From the NCBI GenBank assembly GCA_950106755.1, contig OX467090.1, positions 868,001 to 932,000 on the forward strand: a stretch of DNA of 64,000 nucleotides, written 5' to 3'. Within the stretch, counting starts at the first letter, position 1, and each line of letters starts with the position of its first letter. This stretch comes from Climacium dendroides (lineage: Eukaryota; Streptophyta; Bryopsida; Hypnales; Climaciaceae). The notes below the pieces were generated by a model. The model was not told where the DNA came from. It saw only the letters and a program-made list of their open reading frames with translations, and ran no database searches. A program made the position numbers and the translations under genes. Positions 36,269 through 48,927 of this stretch are shown here, one piece after another.

Positions 36269-37200
36269 TTTAATCCCTAAAGTCCCAAAATCCATGTAGG
36301 GGACTCTTGGGATTTTGGATAGACTTGTGTGATCTCAATTTTTGACATGATTTTTTAAAACTTATTTTAAAGATAAAAAATTAGATTAACTTTTGGAGAA
36401 CATAATTTTTATTTCAATTGGTGCTAGGGAACAAAAATCATGCCACTAAAAGTCTAAAAAGCAACTCAAGGGGTAGCAAGAAAAAAATTACAAAAAGTTG
36501 AATTTTTATAATTTTTTTTGCAGATATTATATTTTTGTCTATATTTGAAGCTTTGATTTATTCTATTTGGACCAATAATGAAAAAATTGTGGACAATCTT
36601 TTTTGGAGGGCAAATGTATCTAAGCATCTTCATTTCTTGGAAAAATAACTAATAGAATCCATTTTTTAGTGCAGTTTTTATAATTTAAAAAAAATGTTAT
36701 TTAGAACATATTTTTATTGCTTGAACAATCTCACCAGTGGAATTATTGTGTTTCAATTCCATCTTAAAGTTGTTGATGGTTTAAATATCCCTTCAATCTT
36801 GAACCTACTTCTACTTAACAATTTTTTGATGAGTGAAAATTAAGTGATTTTTTGTTGAATTTTTTTTTCTAGATTTTCAACTCAATTCTTCAACATAAAA
36901 AATAAAAAAATAAAAATCAATAGTACTAAATTTTAATTTAAGAAGATTCAAAGCCAAAAAATCTAGCCAATCAAGGTGTAAAAAAACTTGTTTTCTTCAC
37001 TTTAAATGCAAATATCTTACAATCTATGCGGTCAAAGTTTTTGAAATTTTTTTCATCCATTTTCATACTAGTGTAATACAAGATCCTATAGTTAGATATG
37101 TAAAATAAACTATTTTCAAAGTTTTTTGCTCTTTGCATTAGAAATGGTAGTTTTGAGTGGGTTTTTGAAGGCAAAAAGGCCTTGGGACTTTAGGGGTTAA
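36269..37200. mobile_element. TTAA-flanked element, copy 2 (932 bp), inverted
   Basis: Starts TTAA-TCCCTAAAGTCCC and ends GGGACTTTAGGGG-TTAA. Over most of its length it is a diverged reverse complement of 30189-31129, for example TTGGACCAATAATG against CATAATAAGTCCAA. Only a decayed interior, no transposase. Confidence 0.72.
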
Positions 37201-38557
37201 TAACTATAGATGAGTTATTGTTGTCGTAAAGGATCTTGGAGTTCAATTCATTGGTCATAAGTTTATCTTTTCAAGGATAACACTAGAATTGGGCTTAGAT
37301 GACTACCCAAATGACCACAAAAATGATGCAATTAAAGTTCTTCCTTGGCCAAAGTGTTTTCTACTAATTCAACCATTTTTATCACTATTGATGGAGGCAA
37401 CATATTATAAAATGATATGTCCTTTGTTTGTGACCATTTATAATGATTTATTAGAGACAATATGACATAAATTCTTGCTGTTAAATTTTTTTTGATTGAT
37501 TTAAGAATAATTGAAGTAATCATGAAAATTTGAAGTAAAAAGTAATGAAAATTCAACTCAAATATGTAGGATATTAAAATATTTAAAATTTTCATTATTG
37601 ATGAATATTATAAAGAAGAACATCATGGTGTGAACCAAAATTCAGTGTCATTTTATAATAATAAAAAGTCGATAGACCATGGTCATAGATCCAAAGTTTA
37701 AAATGCAATAAAATATTTAATTTTAGGAAGTGTTAGAATACTCAAAATGAAGTAGAAACTCGATAAGCTTCATTTCATTAGATGAGTCCAAAGTAATAAA
37801 AGATCATTTTCATGTCTAAATTCAAATCAAGAACAAAGAGATACAAGTTATCAAAATATCCTAAAAAGGCAATTTTTGGTGATCTATATTTATAACATCT
37901 TCTCTCAAAACTTCAATAATATTAGAATGAAAGAATTTTCATTCTCCTAGGTGCAAATGCATTCAAGCAACTCCCCAAAAAAATTTGGAGATATTTGGAA
38001 GTGAAGTATTTTTTTACCATCATTCAATACTACTCGAAAGTCATACAATGACTGCTAAACTTAAGGTAACTGTCATTACCAAAATTTTGATTTTCTTGTC
38101 TATTTTGCCATGGGAGTGTGAATAGGTTGTACAATTTGTTTCATCCACATTGGAAAATAATAAATACTTATAAATATTGAATGAGAGTCAAATAGGTGGA
38201 TTGTAGGCAAATTGGCAAGATATGGAAAGGGGCAAATAGCCTTAGAACCTGTTGTAAAGAATCATCTTAACAAATTTTGGGACTATAAGTTCAAATGTCT
38301 AGTAGTTTTAAAGTCAGTCCATATAGGTGGTATGGCTCGTTTGTAGGCTTGTACAATCACATTGTCAATATATTTTCAACTTTCAATTGCAAATTGTCTT
38401 CCTTGTTGTGTGAGAATTCTTTGATTGAATGTGCAACATTGGTCAAGTGGATTATGGTTGAGTGTGAAGAAAGAATTCATAATGAGTCTAATTGCTTGAA
38501 ATAAATTGTTGTATAAAGTGAAGTTGAGTAATTGCAAATTGAGTTATGAATTAATTG
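37201..38557. other. AT-rich DNA, nothing recognised
   Basis: No supported gene. Ends at the GAGC-rich sequence that may mark the edge of the next block. Confidence 0.5.
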
Positions 38558-38640
38558 CAACGACGCTAGCGTGCGAGCGGGAGCGAGGAGCCTGTGAGCA
38601 GGGAGCGGGGAGCTTGTGAGCTTGGAGCCCCTAAACTAAA
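38558..38640. repeat. GAGC-rich sequence, possible left edge of a large block
   Basis: Contains GTGCGAGCGGGAGCGAGGAG followed by CCTGTGAGC. The reverse complement of 56170-56233 has GTGCGAGC, eight different bases, then GGAGCCTGTGAGC. Upstream bases are weakly alike too. No target duplication was found. Confidence 0.4.
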
Positions 38641-38771
38641 AAAAATGGAAATTTGTATTCTCAACTTGTTTTTTCCCAATTTTTTTGCAAAAAAAGAAGA
38701 AAAATGTCTAATTTTTGACCTGTTACCGTGTATCCTATAACCGTTGATTGGATGAAAATATATTGGAAATT

Positions 38772-38990
38772 GGGGGCCAACTCCATCACTCACCATATTT
38801 TTTTTCCTACAGGTTGTGAAATCCAACTGCCAGTAATGATCACAAATTCATCTACAAATTTCAATGGGAGGGCAATGCCGTCACTCACCATATTTTTTTA
38901 CGTAGAGGTTGTGGAAGCCAAGAACCACTGGTGAGCACAAATTCATCTATGAATTTGAATGGGGGGCCAATGCCATTACTCACGATATTT
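38772..38990. repeat. Tandem repeat, about 95-bp unit, 2.3 copies
   Basis: Unit starts near 38772, 38867 and 38961 share ACTCACCATATTTTTTT, GTTGTG, GATCACAAATTCATCTA and AATTTCAATGGG. Confidence 0.8.
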
Positions 38991-40573
38991 TAAATGCCAT
39001 TCGTTATGGGACAACTGAAGACTGCAAAGTAAGCTCTGAACATGTGCTGTAGGACACATAAATAGGAACCCTATAACATTAGTCTTCTCACTCTTTCCAA
39101 CCAAAACTGTGCATCAAATCATTTCAATTGTCATATACAAAAGAACGCATTATAATTGAAATGCATTGCAAACTGTGGCCATGTCTATTCTGGAAGTGTG
39201 ATCATTCCAGCTCGAACTAGGAGTTCTTTCAACTCATTGAAGCTATAACTTGGTGCATGAATGAATTTGTCTTTGTTGACATCCATTTTGCAGAAGTACC
39301 TGTATAAGTAGTACAAGTACTTGCAATTGACGTATTGCTGCCGACCTCCAATAGCAGACACTGCCATATTTACGAAATCTGGGCACGTGCAAGTGGGAAA
39401 TTGGCCCATTGTAACTCGATATGCATTTTTGTTAGAGTCAGGCCCTGTCTCCAACTCCACAATCGCACCAAGGCCTGGAAGAGGGAGTAGTGTTACTCCT
39501 ACAATTTGCCCTCTAACATTACCTGTACTTTCCCACTTGTTCCGTTGTTCGGCAGTAGGTGCATTTGCAATCCTTCGAATGGCTCTGCTGTTCCTCACTG
39601 TTGGATACACATCCAAGTTCTTCGGTAACGGCTACTTATACAAAATAGGATTAAAAACCTTCGACATATTGAACAACCGACATGGTGACAAGACTGGTCG
39701 TTCTTGGAGTCGAAATCCTGCGTGCTGTAGCAATAATGTCTCCTCTCGGTTTAAGTTAGTTCCGGACAAGACTGGCCAAACCTCCGGCACCTCCAGCCAA
39801 TCAAGAACCCACTTCCGCTTTGTTCCTTTTACGCATCGTTCAATGTCATCCCAACAAAACCAGAAATCAGCCACCACCTCTCGTTTACTCCCGTACTCTT
39901 CTTTTCGACCACGGTAAGTAGGAGCTAGAGTACCCTTCTTCCCTTTTGCAATTTTGCTGGTGCACTTGATGTTTGATCTATGTTGTTGGGCTTGGCATCT
40001 TGTGTTGGATTTGTGGCTGATTCTAGCAATGTGCCATTTTGATGTGTCGCAATCGCTTTCAAATGCTACCGCAACATGACGAGAAGTATTTGGTTGAAGT
40101 TGTTTACCCTTGTCTTCAGAAGATTGAGAGGCACTTGTGGTGGACCTCCTTCTCATGCGGGGTTGAGAAAAGTTGATCTTGTCTGGTCTATGGGAGTCTC
40201 TTGCATCACCAATGGGCACGTCCAATTTCCTCTTAGTGCTCCCAAAAATCTCTTCTCCTTCCAAGTGTGGCACTCTAGTTCCCACACCCTCTACTCCAGG
40301 CAATGTGTTCAATGCCTCTGCGATTTTTTGGGGATCTCCACTTCTCCTAGCAGCTCTCAACCTCAGCTCCCCCTTTGATGGCCCTGATCCTGATGCATAT
40401 CCCTTCAAGTATGCACGGTAGTTGGTCATTTGCATCCAAGCCCGGATACTATCATCACATGTGGCGTCAAACAAGTTGTTTCCTCGTTTTCCAGACATTT
40501 GTAGCCACTTGTTATGCACCGTTTCGGATAAATTGCATGATGGCAAGTCCAACATCTCCTCCAAGTTTAATTT

Positions 40574-41057
40574 CTACAAATTCCACGCAAGAGAATAATA
40601 GAGTTAGTAATTCATATGTACAATTGTGTGAACTTCCAAATTCCTGACCGTGTATCTTGGTTCCTTGTGTAATTCCAGAAGGTGACACCTTTGTAATCAC
40701 TCCTATTGGTAGGAATATAATTATGCCTATAGACATAATGAAGTCATTTCTTCCAACTTCTTTTCCTGTAAAGAAAAATATTTAGCATTTGCTATTACCA
40801 GAACTCAATTATCCATTACATTTAACGAAAATGAGGGGGTCATGATGACACCTCCAAAACGTCAGTCGGATCCGAGGCATGTTTCTATGGTGTTTGTAGG
40901 ACCCCCCCATTTTGGTAGTGTGGAGGAAAATATTCCAAAATCCCAATAAAAATAAAAGACAAAATTAAAATGCTGTCTAGAATGTAGAGTTTCCTATAAC
41001 AAAATGAGCTTCAAAACCTTTAGTCATAGTACACATTAAAATTCACAATTCACTCAC
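40574..41057 (-). other. Intron of the MULE-like gene holding a 72-bp palindrome
   Basis: GT-AG intron of 484 bases. The 72-bp module at 40835-40906 sits inside it. Confidence 0.75.
40835..40906. repeat. 72-bp palindromic module 1
   Basis: GGGGGTCA, a 20-base arm, CAGTCGGATCCGAGGC, a 20-base arm, GGACCCCC. Most diverged centre of the seven. A-rich before, T-rich after. Confidence 0.8.
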
Positions 41058-43242
41058 CATGTCCATGAAGCCTCCCCATTGACGGTATCGGAAATGCCAA
41101 AACGCTAGCCAATGGTCTAGGTGGTGTAGACCTTCTTCGCCAACAGCTCCAGAGGACAACCACCAAGACTGTATTGCGAGGTAGCGGACCTCAGCTTGGA
41201 CCATGTTTTCTGAATCTTTGTATTGTTTACACAAAGTAATATGTTGCTGTTGGAATGCTTCCTTGATGTACTTCTGCGTATGCTTGTGAAGAGAGGTACT
41301 CCAATGCAACAAACATGTCCTCTCGCGATTCTCCATTTCATCATTGGCAGAGCCACTGCCATACACAATGCGAACCGCATTCCAGTTGGCCATGGCGCTA
41401 TCTGCCATGAATCCCTTAAAGTTAGGATTTGCCACTCTATGGCGATGCATGACAGCGTTTAGGCTTCGCCAAAATTGTACTTGAACTTCTGTATCTTCGG
41501 ATTGCATATCGCACATTGCAATAGTCATCACCTTTTTATACTCCATATCATACACGTGGCAAGCCATTGTGGTCCAGTCCTTCACGCGCTTCACATGGTC
41601 AAACATCAACCACGCATTTTCCAAGTCCCCTATTGGCTGCATCCGCCTGACGAGGTCCACTCCACTTCCGGGTCCTTTTGTAAGCATCTTGAAAATGTAT
41701 ACCTTTTCCTTGCCTTGACCTGGAAAGACGCTGTCATGTATGAACTCAAACTTCGATTCTCTCTTCATGGTCATAATGTTGTCGATTATCCCTCTATGGT
41801 TGTTAGAACGGAAAGAAGAGATGACGTTGCGAATACTTGGACTACTCAAATATTGGAAGCGATCCATGACCTCCCCCATTTCCTCTACTTTCAACATCTT
41901 CTTCTCCCCCTCTCCATTGTGAAATAGATAGTTCCCGAGAAAGTCTTTACTAGCAGAGAGAGCAATTGCGGAGTTTGTGGCTGTGGGTGTTTTGGCCACT
42001 TGCTCCGCGATGAGTCCGCAAATCACTTTAGTAGAATCTCTATATATACCTCTAGCAACAGGGTGGCCATGCTCTCCAAGGTGAATAGCAGCCCTAGTCA
42101 TTTCTGGATTATCAGTATACGCAAAGTATATCCTAGCCTTGCATGTACCAAGACACGTTGGTGGCATCTTGCAAACCTTGCAAACTAGGGTGGATTCTTT
42201 TGGGGGACACCCGCCAACAGTGAAAGGAAACACAGTGTAGCCACTCCACTCAGTTTCATTTTGCCGTGAGGCTCTTTTCAAATATTGATAGTTGGCATTC
42301 TCACAAACAAGATGGCCAGCGCAGTAGGACTTACGGAATTTGAGGTTGTTGGAGTTGTGGATGTTTGTGGTCACGAGCTTGCACCACGGATGTCCATCGT
42401 AGCGCTTGTCCATTCCTTCCAAGTGCTTGGCCCCCGTTGAAGATGAAGATGTTCCACAAGGAGGCAATTCGAAGATGACATCCCCGTCGTATACAGGTGG
42501 GAGAAACGAAACCCTTTGGTGCTTCATAGCACTTGCTCAAATCTATTGTTGACAATTCATTTCGAAAGCGATGCATAGTGGCAAGTCTTCTCAAACACTC
42601 CATGATGCTTGCTTTTGCTTGTACCTGTGTTTGTATTGGAGGTAGTGACATTGACGAATTAGAGAGACTTCTTGACGGGGTACTAGACAGTGATTTCCCA
42701 ATGCCTGTCTCTCCAGATGCAATTTGGACAGAACAACTTTGATTTGGAGCAATGACATTGGGAGACTCTCCTTCAGATTCGGTGGACAACTCTATAATTG
42801 GATCTAATCTCTCCACTTTCACATCAAGAAGTACTGGAGGCATGAGTGGGACTCGTAGAGCTTCTCTAGTTGGAGTAGGTGATAGGGCAGAAGGACTACA
42901 TAGCATATCCACTGTAGAATTATCTGACTGGCGACTCTGGATTTCTGTAGACGCACCTAGCATGGAGAGTGGAAGTCCATACGCTCTGTAGTTCCCAGGA
43001 GTAAGATACCAACAACACGTTCCATCCTCCTCCGACTTCACTAGCGGAATAGACTGAAGCACTTCACCTGATTCCGACCTTTTTTCTTCCTCGACATAGA
43101 TGGAGGACTCTACAAATTTGAATCGGACATGTAGGAGGTGACAAGGGACTCTAGCGCATCTATCATCACCAACCGGGAATACAAGAGGAACGTCATAACC
43201 ATCAACTCTCATCGACGCCATTGTTGCAACTAGAGGAGGCAC

Positions 43243-44596
43243 TCAAAGAATGCCGGAAATCTAAATGCAAGTAAGGAGAAGAGGTAAACAACAACAGAGC
43301 TTTGGCTTTTGAATGATTAAGATTCCGAAAATCCTTTAGTCTAGGGTAGTCTTATAGACTCAGGGTTGAACCAAATAATTGTGCCGTATTCTTCTTCCTC
43401 AGACATTTACTTCCATGACATGGCAATTGCCATTAAACAATAATGTCTTCCATGTACATTGAATTCAAAAAACTACTTCACTGTTAAACCTAGTGAAGCT
43501 CCCCTAGAAATCAATTAATTACATCCTAACGAATCCCTAGGATTTCAGTGCCATTAAAAACAAAATATTTAAAGGTTTTCTCTTCTCAATTAATGTGAAT
43601 GCTCATTACAAATGCACACGTAAAATGTCCTTGTCATACATAGGTAAAAACAATTTCAGAAAAGTCTATTCCATGTAATCACACATTAGCACTCCTCTAA
43701 TCTAATTTCTTTCAACACCTCCAACATAGATCAAAATGAAAAATGAAAACGAAAGAGAACTCCTCCTCTCACATTCCTATAAGTGAACTGTACAAATTGC
43801 GTTCAATATGTAGTTGAACATTCAATTAGACTAATCACATCAGAATCCAGAGACCCTACTTTGAAGTTCCGCAATCCCAAATTATAATATTTCAGATTGG
43901 AGTATAAATATGTAAAATTACCTATAAGTAACTTACCTGCTGAAGGTCTAAAATATGGGGCAAATATCATAATACTGTTATACTGCTATACATTCCTTGA
44001 AATGATTTCATGCACAAAGAAAAACATACCAAGTCTTCAGGGCCTATTCTCAATACAAAAATTGAGAATTAGGTCTTTGACAATCTACAGAATTTTGTTT
44101 CTTAATGCACAGGATTGTCGTCAAGCTCCAGCATGTGCGAGTATTGAAGCTTGTGCATACAGAATTAGACCCCTCTTTAATTGCATCGCCGTCAGTTTGG
44201 ATTGGCGGCATCATCTTTAATGTAGGCTCCGCCTGCACTGTCAGTGAACCTTTAGATTTGAATTCGTGGGCACATTAAGGAACCTGCCACGCGCCGACTT
44301 TTGCATCCTCTTGTCACGTGTGTCAGAATTACTAAATGAGGATGTGGCGGCCCATGCAAGCATAGTACTGTGTAGAATATAAGAACCACCACTTGTATTA
44401 TTTTTCCTCATTCAACTGGTTTGGCTTTCATTGTTTGTGTCGTAGTTGAGAGCGTTGATGTATAGGCTATCTGAGCTCCCCCTTCATGCTTGTAGACAAC
44501 TCAGTTAAGGAGTTCATTAGTTTGAGACCTAGAAAGAGAGGGAAGAGACGAGGTTCCATATATTTCTCATCGTCCAAGGCATTACGGCGATCTAGA
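43243..44596. other. Intergenic region between divergent genes
   Basis: Lies between the minus-strand MULE-like gene and the plus-strand gene that starts at 44597, so it probably holds both promoters. I saw no clear TATA box for either, and no exon. Confidence 0.45.
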
Positions 44597-44788
44597 ATGA
44601 CGAGAGGAGGGAGAGCGGCACAAAAGACTACCGAACCAGTACTAGTCGATTTGCGGAGAGTTCTTCGATATGAAGGTGGGAGTACTGCTCGTGAGGAGGA
44701 TGTGCATGTTGTCGATGTTGACGCAGCGCTAGAGGTGTCCTTGTTAAATCCAAGTTCCCAACGCGGTAGACGGGCAGCGGATGCCATG
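44597..44788 (+). CDS. Probable first exon of the ParB/methyltransferase-like gene
   Basis: ATG 44597 opens 64 codons (MTRGGRAAQKTTEPVLVDLR...) ending in ATG before a good donor GTAAGA. Basic at the start, then acidic. Two further phase-0 exons fit downstream (46268-46354 and 48928-49104) and lead into 49676. Joining them is an inference from phase and splice sites; they might belong to a separate gene. Confidence 0.45.
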
Positions 44789-46267
44789 GTAAGAAGCTTT
44801 GAAACTGCTCATTTTGTATTCCTTTCTTCTTTCCTTTTCGTGGTTTAGCAGGAACGCAAGAGTATAGACAATTTTCTGGCAAACTCTAGTGCGTCATTGT
44901 AACGGTCTTACTGTATAAGTAGTAGGAATAAGCGGATTGCAAGACATGGGTAGCTAAAAACCTTCTATTCATTCAGACTTGCTCAGTTTGATTGTAAAAG
45001 AAGTTTTTCTTCAAGAATAGAGATTTGCTTTCAAAATCTTAGTTAGCCCCTTAGCACTTTAGTGAAAGTGTCGAATATAGAAGTGTCAATTTGGTCAAAT
45101 TCCCTATCCTTTTATACAATCAGTTGCATTCCATCAATGCCAAGGTGTGAAGTACAATGAATTTGATAGCTTCTCATGTTACAATAACTTTTGTGAATGC
45201 GCACTTCAGTGTGTTTGCACGATATCTAGATGTTCATGTCACCTTTGATTCTAAAGAACATTGATTTCCAAATTTCGAAGACATTGTGGTGAATGATAGG
45301 ATTTAAAAAAAAAAATAATCACTTCATTTCTTACCATGACAGCACTCCTTTAGAATTACAGACTCAACATTGGTAAAAATATGGAAGCTCTCTCAACACC
45401 TTCATTGCCAGACTTTTAAAAGAAATAACTTCGTTTTATTGAAGACAATGATAACCCCTTACATTGTTTCTCTAGGAAATGCATCTGTAGAGTGCCTTAG
45501 GCATTTAGGGGAAAATAATATAAATCTCTCCTTTCAATAGACCGAAGGGGCAATTTAGCATTCCTATTGCTTATATTAGATTGCGATTGTCAACTTCGTT
45601 AGGATTTTCAAAACATCTTCTGGTGACTTTTTTAGACTTGAACGTGTCATTTGAGGCCACGTGTCAACATCAGTAGCTATACCACCTCCCGACAATCCAA
45701 ATTCAAAATGGACCGTTGATTCTGACAAGTCATCCACGGCTCCAGATTTCTACCATATCCAAAAAAACTCGAGGAAATGGATCTCCTCGTTATTCTATAG
45801 ATTCTTCCTGCGATGCAATTCGGAATGTGGTATGTGCATTCCTTTTCTAAATTTCCCGTGACCTTCATCAGAGAGGGCATCTCAGGTAGATTAATTTTTA
45901 GCAATTTCTATTTTCCTTTGATGTTGTGCACTTCTGAAATTCCGAGATTTGGGAGGACTGACTGCGTCATCTCGCCGAATTATTTTCTGGAAATTTCAAA
46001 TACACTCGGACGTGCTCATTCTTCAACCGCGCGAGGTCGCGAGGAATCCTAAATTGATGGCAGGAGACCTTATCCGAAGGTGCATTGGATTTCCGAAGGT
46101 GCATGATTTCTAAAATTAGAATGGAGATTCCAAAATTGCAGTTTCTGGGGCAGCATGGCGCGCTCTAGCCTTGCCCTTGCGACTGCACCAGCCACTAGCA
46201 CTACCATTCCCTCTGTGAATGCTTGGTTTTCCTCATTTGAGTTCCTTTTGCACGTTCTTGGTAGCAG

Positions 46268-46354
46268 CACGAGATGACGAGGACTACATGGAGCCACGCG
46301 GGCAGAGTTCAAGATGAAGGTGTCGTTCTTCCGCTGGACAGGAGAATCGCCAAG
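46268..46354 (+). CDS. Possible second exon, 29 codons
   Basis: Between acceptor GGTAGCAG and donor AAG|GTATTC, phase 0 on both sides. Begins HEMTRTTWSHAGRVQDEG. No domain. Confidence 0.35.
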
Positions 46355-46706
46355 GTATTCTTCAAATTCTCTCTTTCATTCAATCGGTGACCTCATGAAT
46401 TGTTGATTTCCCTTGGTTCTCCACCATTTTTGGCTTCTGAGTTGGAACCAGTTTGTTGCATTCATCCTGTTTCCATCACGACTTTGGGGCGCTGTTCAGA
46501 TGGCATTTGAAAACCTCGATGCCACTTAGAGAAGCTCAAATCCAAAATGGGTTCTGTAAACCTCCATTCCGAAATTTCTTAAGTAAGATTGCCACAACAG
46601 TCTTCCCGTAATCCTCATCGTGCTCGACCTATCTGCCACACGGGGTCCCAAAGAATTGTTTCTAGATTCGAGATTCTCCACTAGTTTCCTTGATGCTCAG
46701 AGTTGA

Positions 46707-46778
46707 GGGGGTCCCGCCGAGAGCTCCAGGTGCAGCCTCGGATCCGAGGCATGTTGCCGGTGAGGCACTGGGACCCCC
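46707..46778. repeat. 72-bp palindromic module 2
   Basis: GGGGGTCC, arm, GCCTCGGATCCGAGGC, arm, GGACCCCC. Nearly identical to module 3, including CTCAGAGTTGA before and ACTTTTTT after. Its two 20-base arms do not pair well with each other. Confidence 0.9.
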
Positions 46779-47242
46779 ACTTTTTTGGAAAATTCGTTCG
46801 TGTTTGATAATTTCTTGAGATTGGTTCCCCTCGGTGATGGATGTCGACCCCCTCCAGACGTGGAATTCTCTTGAATCCCATTGATTCAAGAAGGGCGCTT
46901 TCCGTTCCACGTGAGGAATCCAACTGCTCCCAACTTGGGAATTTCTCTTGTGAAGCTGTGCAACTGCATGTTCACCTTCTAGGAATCAGAATTCGATTCT
47001 CCGCATTTGCATGTCCCCCATCCCGATTCCTTGAATTTTGGACTCCTTGTTGGTAATTCAAGTCCACCTCCAAGATAATCTTGGCATCCTTACCTGCTTC
47101 CACAACTGGACGGTTGAGGCCAATCTGCCTTGATGTCCACATCAAACGAAATTCGGTGGTCTTGTTTTTGCTGACTGAAATGCCCATAGGGGGTTGTTAT
47201 GTAGACCACCGTAATCTAAGCGGCCTATAATCTCAGAGTTGA

Positions 47243-47314
47243 GGGGGTCCCGCCGAGAACTCCAGGTGCAGCCTCGGATCCGAGGCATGTTGCCGGTGAG
47301 GCACTGGGACCCCC
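47243..47314. repeat. 72-bp palindromic module 3
   Basis: Differs from module 2 by one base in the left arm. 536 bp separates the two starts. Confidence 0.9.
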
Positions 47315-47956
47315 ACTTTTTCTTAAACTTGTCGGATTCCCATTTTATGAGATCGGTAACCCTACCCAGTTTGTTATCGATCCCGGCAGTCACTGGATAC
47401 CCAAGGATTCATCCTTGTCATCACAAGCTTCCCGATCCCCGTGAGAAATCTTACTGTTTTCTTGTTGAATCTAGTTTTTATGAGTTGCAACATCCGCTTG
47501 TGGATCTTCCGAGGGCTAGTGCAATGAATTAATACTACGTAACGAGTACTGATTTTGTGAATCAGTAAATATACTGAACTTGTGAGTATTGATAAGGTTT
47601 TAGATAGCAGAACTATAGTCTTGGTAGGGTCAACCGGGTGATCCGGTTTCCGGTGGACGGAGCCAGGTGGACCGGTGACCAGGATCCGGTTCATCATTGA
47701 AATTGTTGGTTTTCCTGAAGGATTGCCTTTGCTGGTTGGTGATCACGTTCAACTTTAGAGAGTTTGCTGATTCTGAAGATTCTTGCACTAATTGATTATC
47801 CTATTCAATTTTATAGTGATTAATGATGATGATACATTTCGTGTTTTCTGTCTAGTAACTGTTCATTTCTATAGTGTTTGAAGATCTAGCTAGTCTATGC
47901 ATTGTTGTGGTTTAGCGTTGGACCATGTCAAACTCTTATTCTTATTTTAAAAGTAT

Positions 47957-48028
47957 GGGGGTCCTAGTGAGTGCGACCAAACAAGCCTCGGATCCGAGGC
48001 TTGTTTGGTGGCACTCACTAGGACCCCC
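47957..48028. repeat. 72-bp palindromic module 4
   Basis: The most perfect copy: the two 36-base halves pair with one mismatch. Arm TAGTGAGTGCGACCAAACAA, core GCCTCGGATCCGAGGC, arm TTGTTTGGTGGCACTCACTA. Confidence 0.95.
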
Positions 48029-48117
48029 TTTTTTCTTAAGAATCGTGTGGATTATGATGAAAATGTCAATCATTACTTTGGAACAAGGCCTTACGTTAAT
48101 TCTTTTTGCAAGAAAAT

Positions 48118-48189
48118 GGGGGTCCTAGTGAGTGCCATTAAACAAGCCTCGGATCCGAGGCTTTTCTGCTGGCACTCACTGGAACCCCC
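48118..48189. repeat. 72-bp palindromic module 5
   Basis: Same outer part of the arm as module 4 (TAGTGAGTGCCA), core identical, inner arm diverged. Right end GAACCCCC. Confidence 0.92.
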
Positions 48190-48278
48190 TCAATTTTAAA
48201 AACCGTATAGATCATGCTAACTTATGGCTTTGATTAGTTTTGGAACATGCCTTAGGCTTAATCTTATTTCAAAAATAA

Positions 48279-48350
48279 GGGGGTCCTATTGAGTGCCCCC
48301 AACCAAGCCTCGGATCCGAGGCTTGTTTGGAAGCACTCAATAGGACCCTC
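48279..48350. repeat. 72-bp palindromic module 6
   Basis: Arm TATTGAGTGCCCCCAACCAA pairs with TTGTTTGGAAGCACTCAATA at 17 of 20 positions. The change TATTGAG/CTCAATA relative to module 4 is made on both arms, so pairing is kept. Confidence 0.92.
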
Positions 48351-48927
48351 TTATTTTCATGGGATTGTGATTATAATGTTTATTTGTGATTGCTATTAGC
48401 TTTGAAACTTGTACTTTGATTCTTTTTTTTCTAGCAATAATTTGATTCTGTTGTGAAGAAGATAGTGTTTAGTGATCCTAATGATGGTTACGATGTATGA
48501 AAATCTCTTGGATTGTAGAAGAGTTCAGGAATCCTGCCAATTCGTAGTGTACTCAGTGATCCTGTTTATTCTTACAATGTTTGGTAACCAGGCTTATTCT
48601 TATTGGTTTGGGTGGTCCTCGTGATTCTTCTAATGCTCGGTGATCTTGTTGATTCGTCTAGTGTTTGGTAATGTTCATCATCCTTACTATGATTTATGAT
48701 CCTTATGATTGTCTAGAAAGCATAAAAAAATGGATATGATCAATTACATTGTACCTTCTATGTCTAAAACCATGTACATCTTCACCAACATTGGTGGAAC
48801 TCTTTTATTTCTTTTGTACTTTAAAACTTTACTTTCATTGTACAAAACTCCTCATTCCTCAAGCTCTATGTGGCTCTACCTGATTCTGATGAGGCACTTC
48901 TAACTTCAATAATGTTGCAATGTAAAG

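Larger units (their letters stand above)
39185..43242 (-). pseudogene. MULE-like transposase with SWIM-type finger, frameshifted and interrupted
   Basis: Exon 1 runs from about 43242 to 41058 and exon 2 from 40573 to 39185. The intron has perfect GTGAGT and TTTGTAG ends and keeps phase. Exon 1 opens MPPLVATMASMRVDGYDVPL, has a Ser/Thr-rich linker, and at about 42530 shifts frame into MKHQRVSFLPPVYDGDV. A Cys-rich region (VCKVCKMPPTCLGTC) and a transposase-like core with FMADSAMANWNAVR follow. Exon 2 ends in a SWIM-like motif CTCPDF...NCKY, where the usual last His is Tyr. A TAG at 39632-39634 lies in frame before DVYPTVRNSRAI. So it has one frameshift, one stop and an altered metal ligand: not active as it stands. 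The superfamily call rests on the SWIM motif and layout. Confidence 0.6.
47880..48440. repeat. 161-bp tandem array carrying modules 4-6
   Basis: Modules 4, 5 and 6 start at 47957, 48118 and 48279, exactly 161 bp apart. Between them are diverged spacers with shared words (TTTGGAACA-GCCTTA, AATTCTTTTT/AATCTTATTT). Partial spacers extend to both sides, giving about 3.5 units. Confidence 0.85.

Noticed and set aside
47957..48350. Modules 4-6 as factor-independent terminators (hairpin plus T-run)
   Set aside because: That mechanism is bacterial; the setting is eukaryotic and the modules lie in introns.
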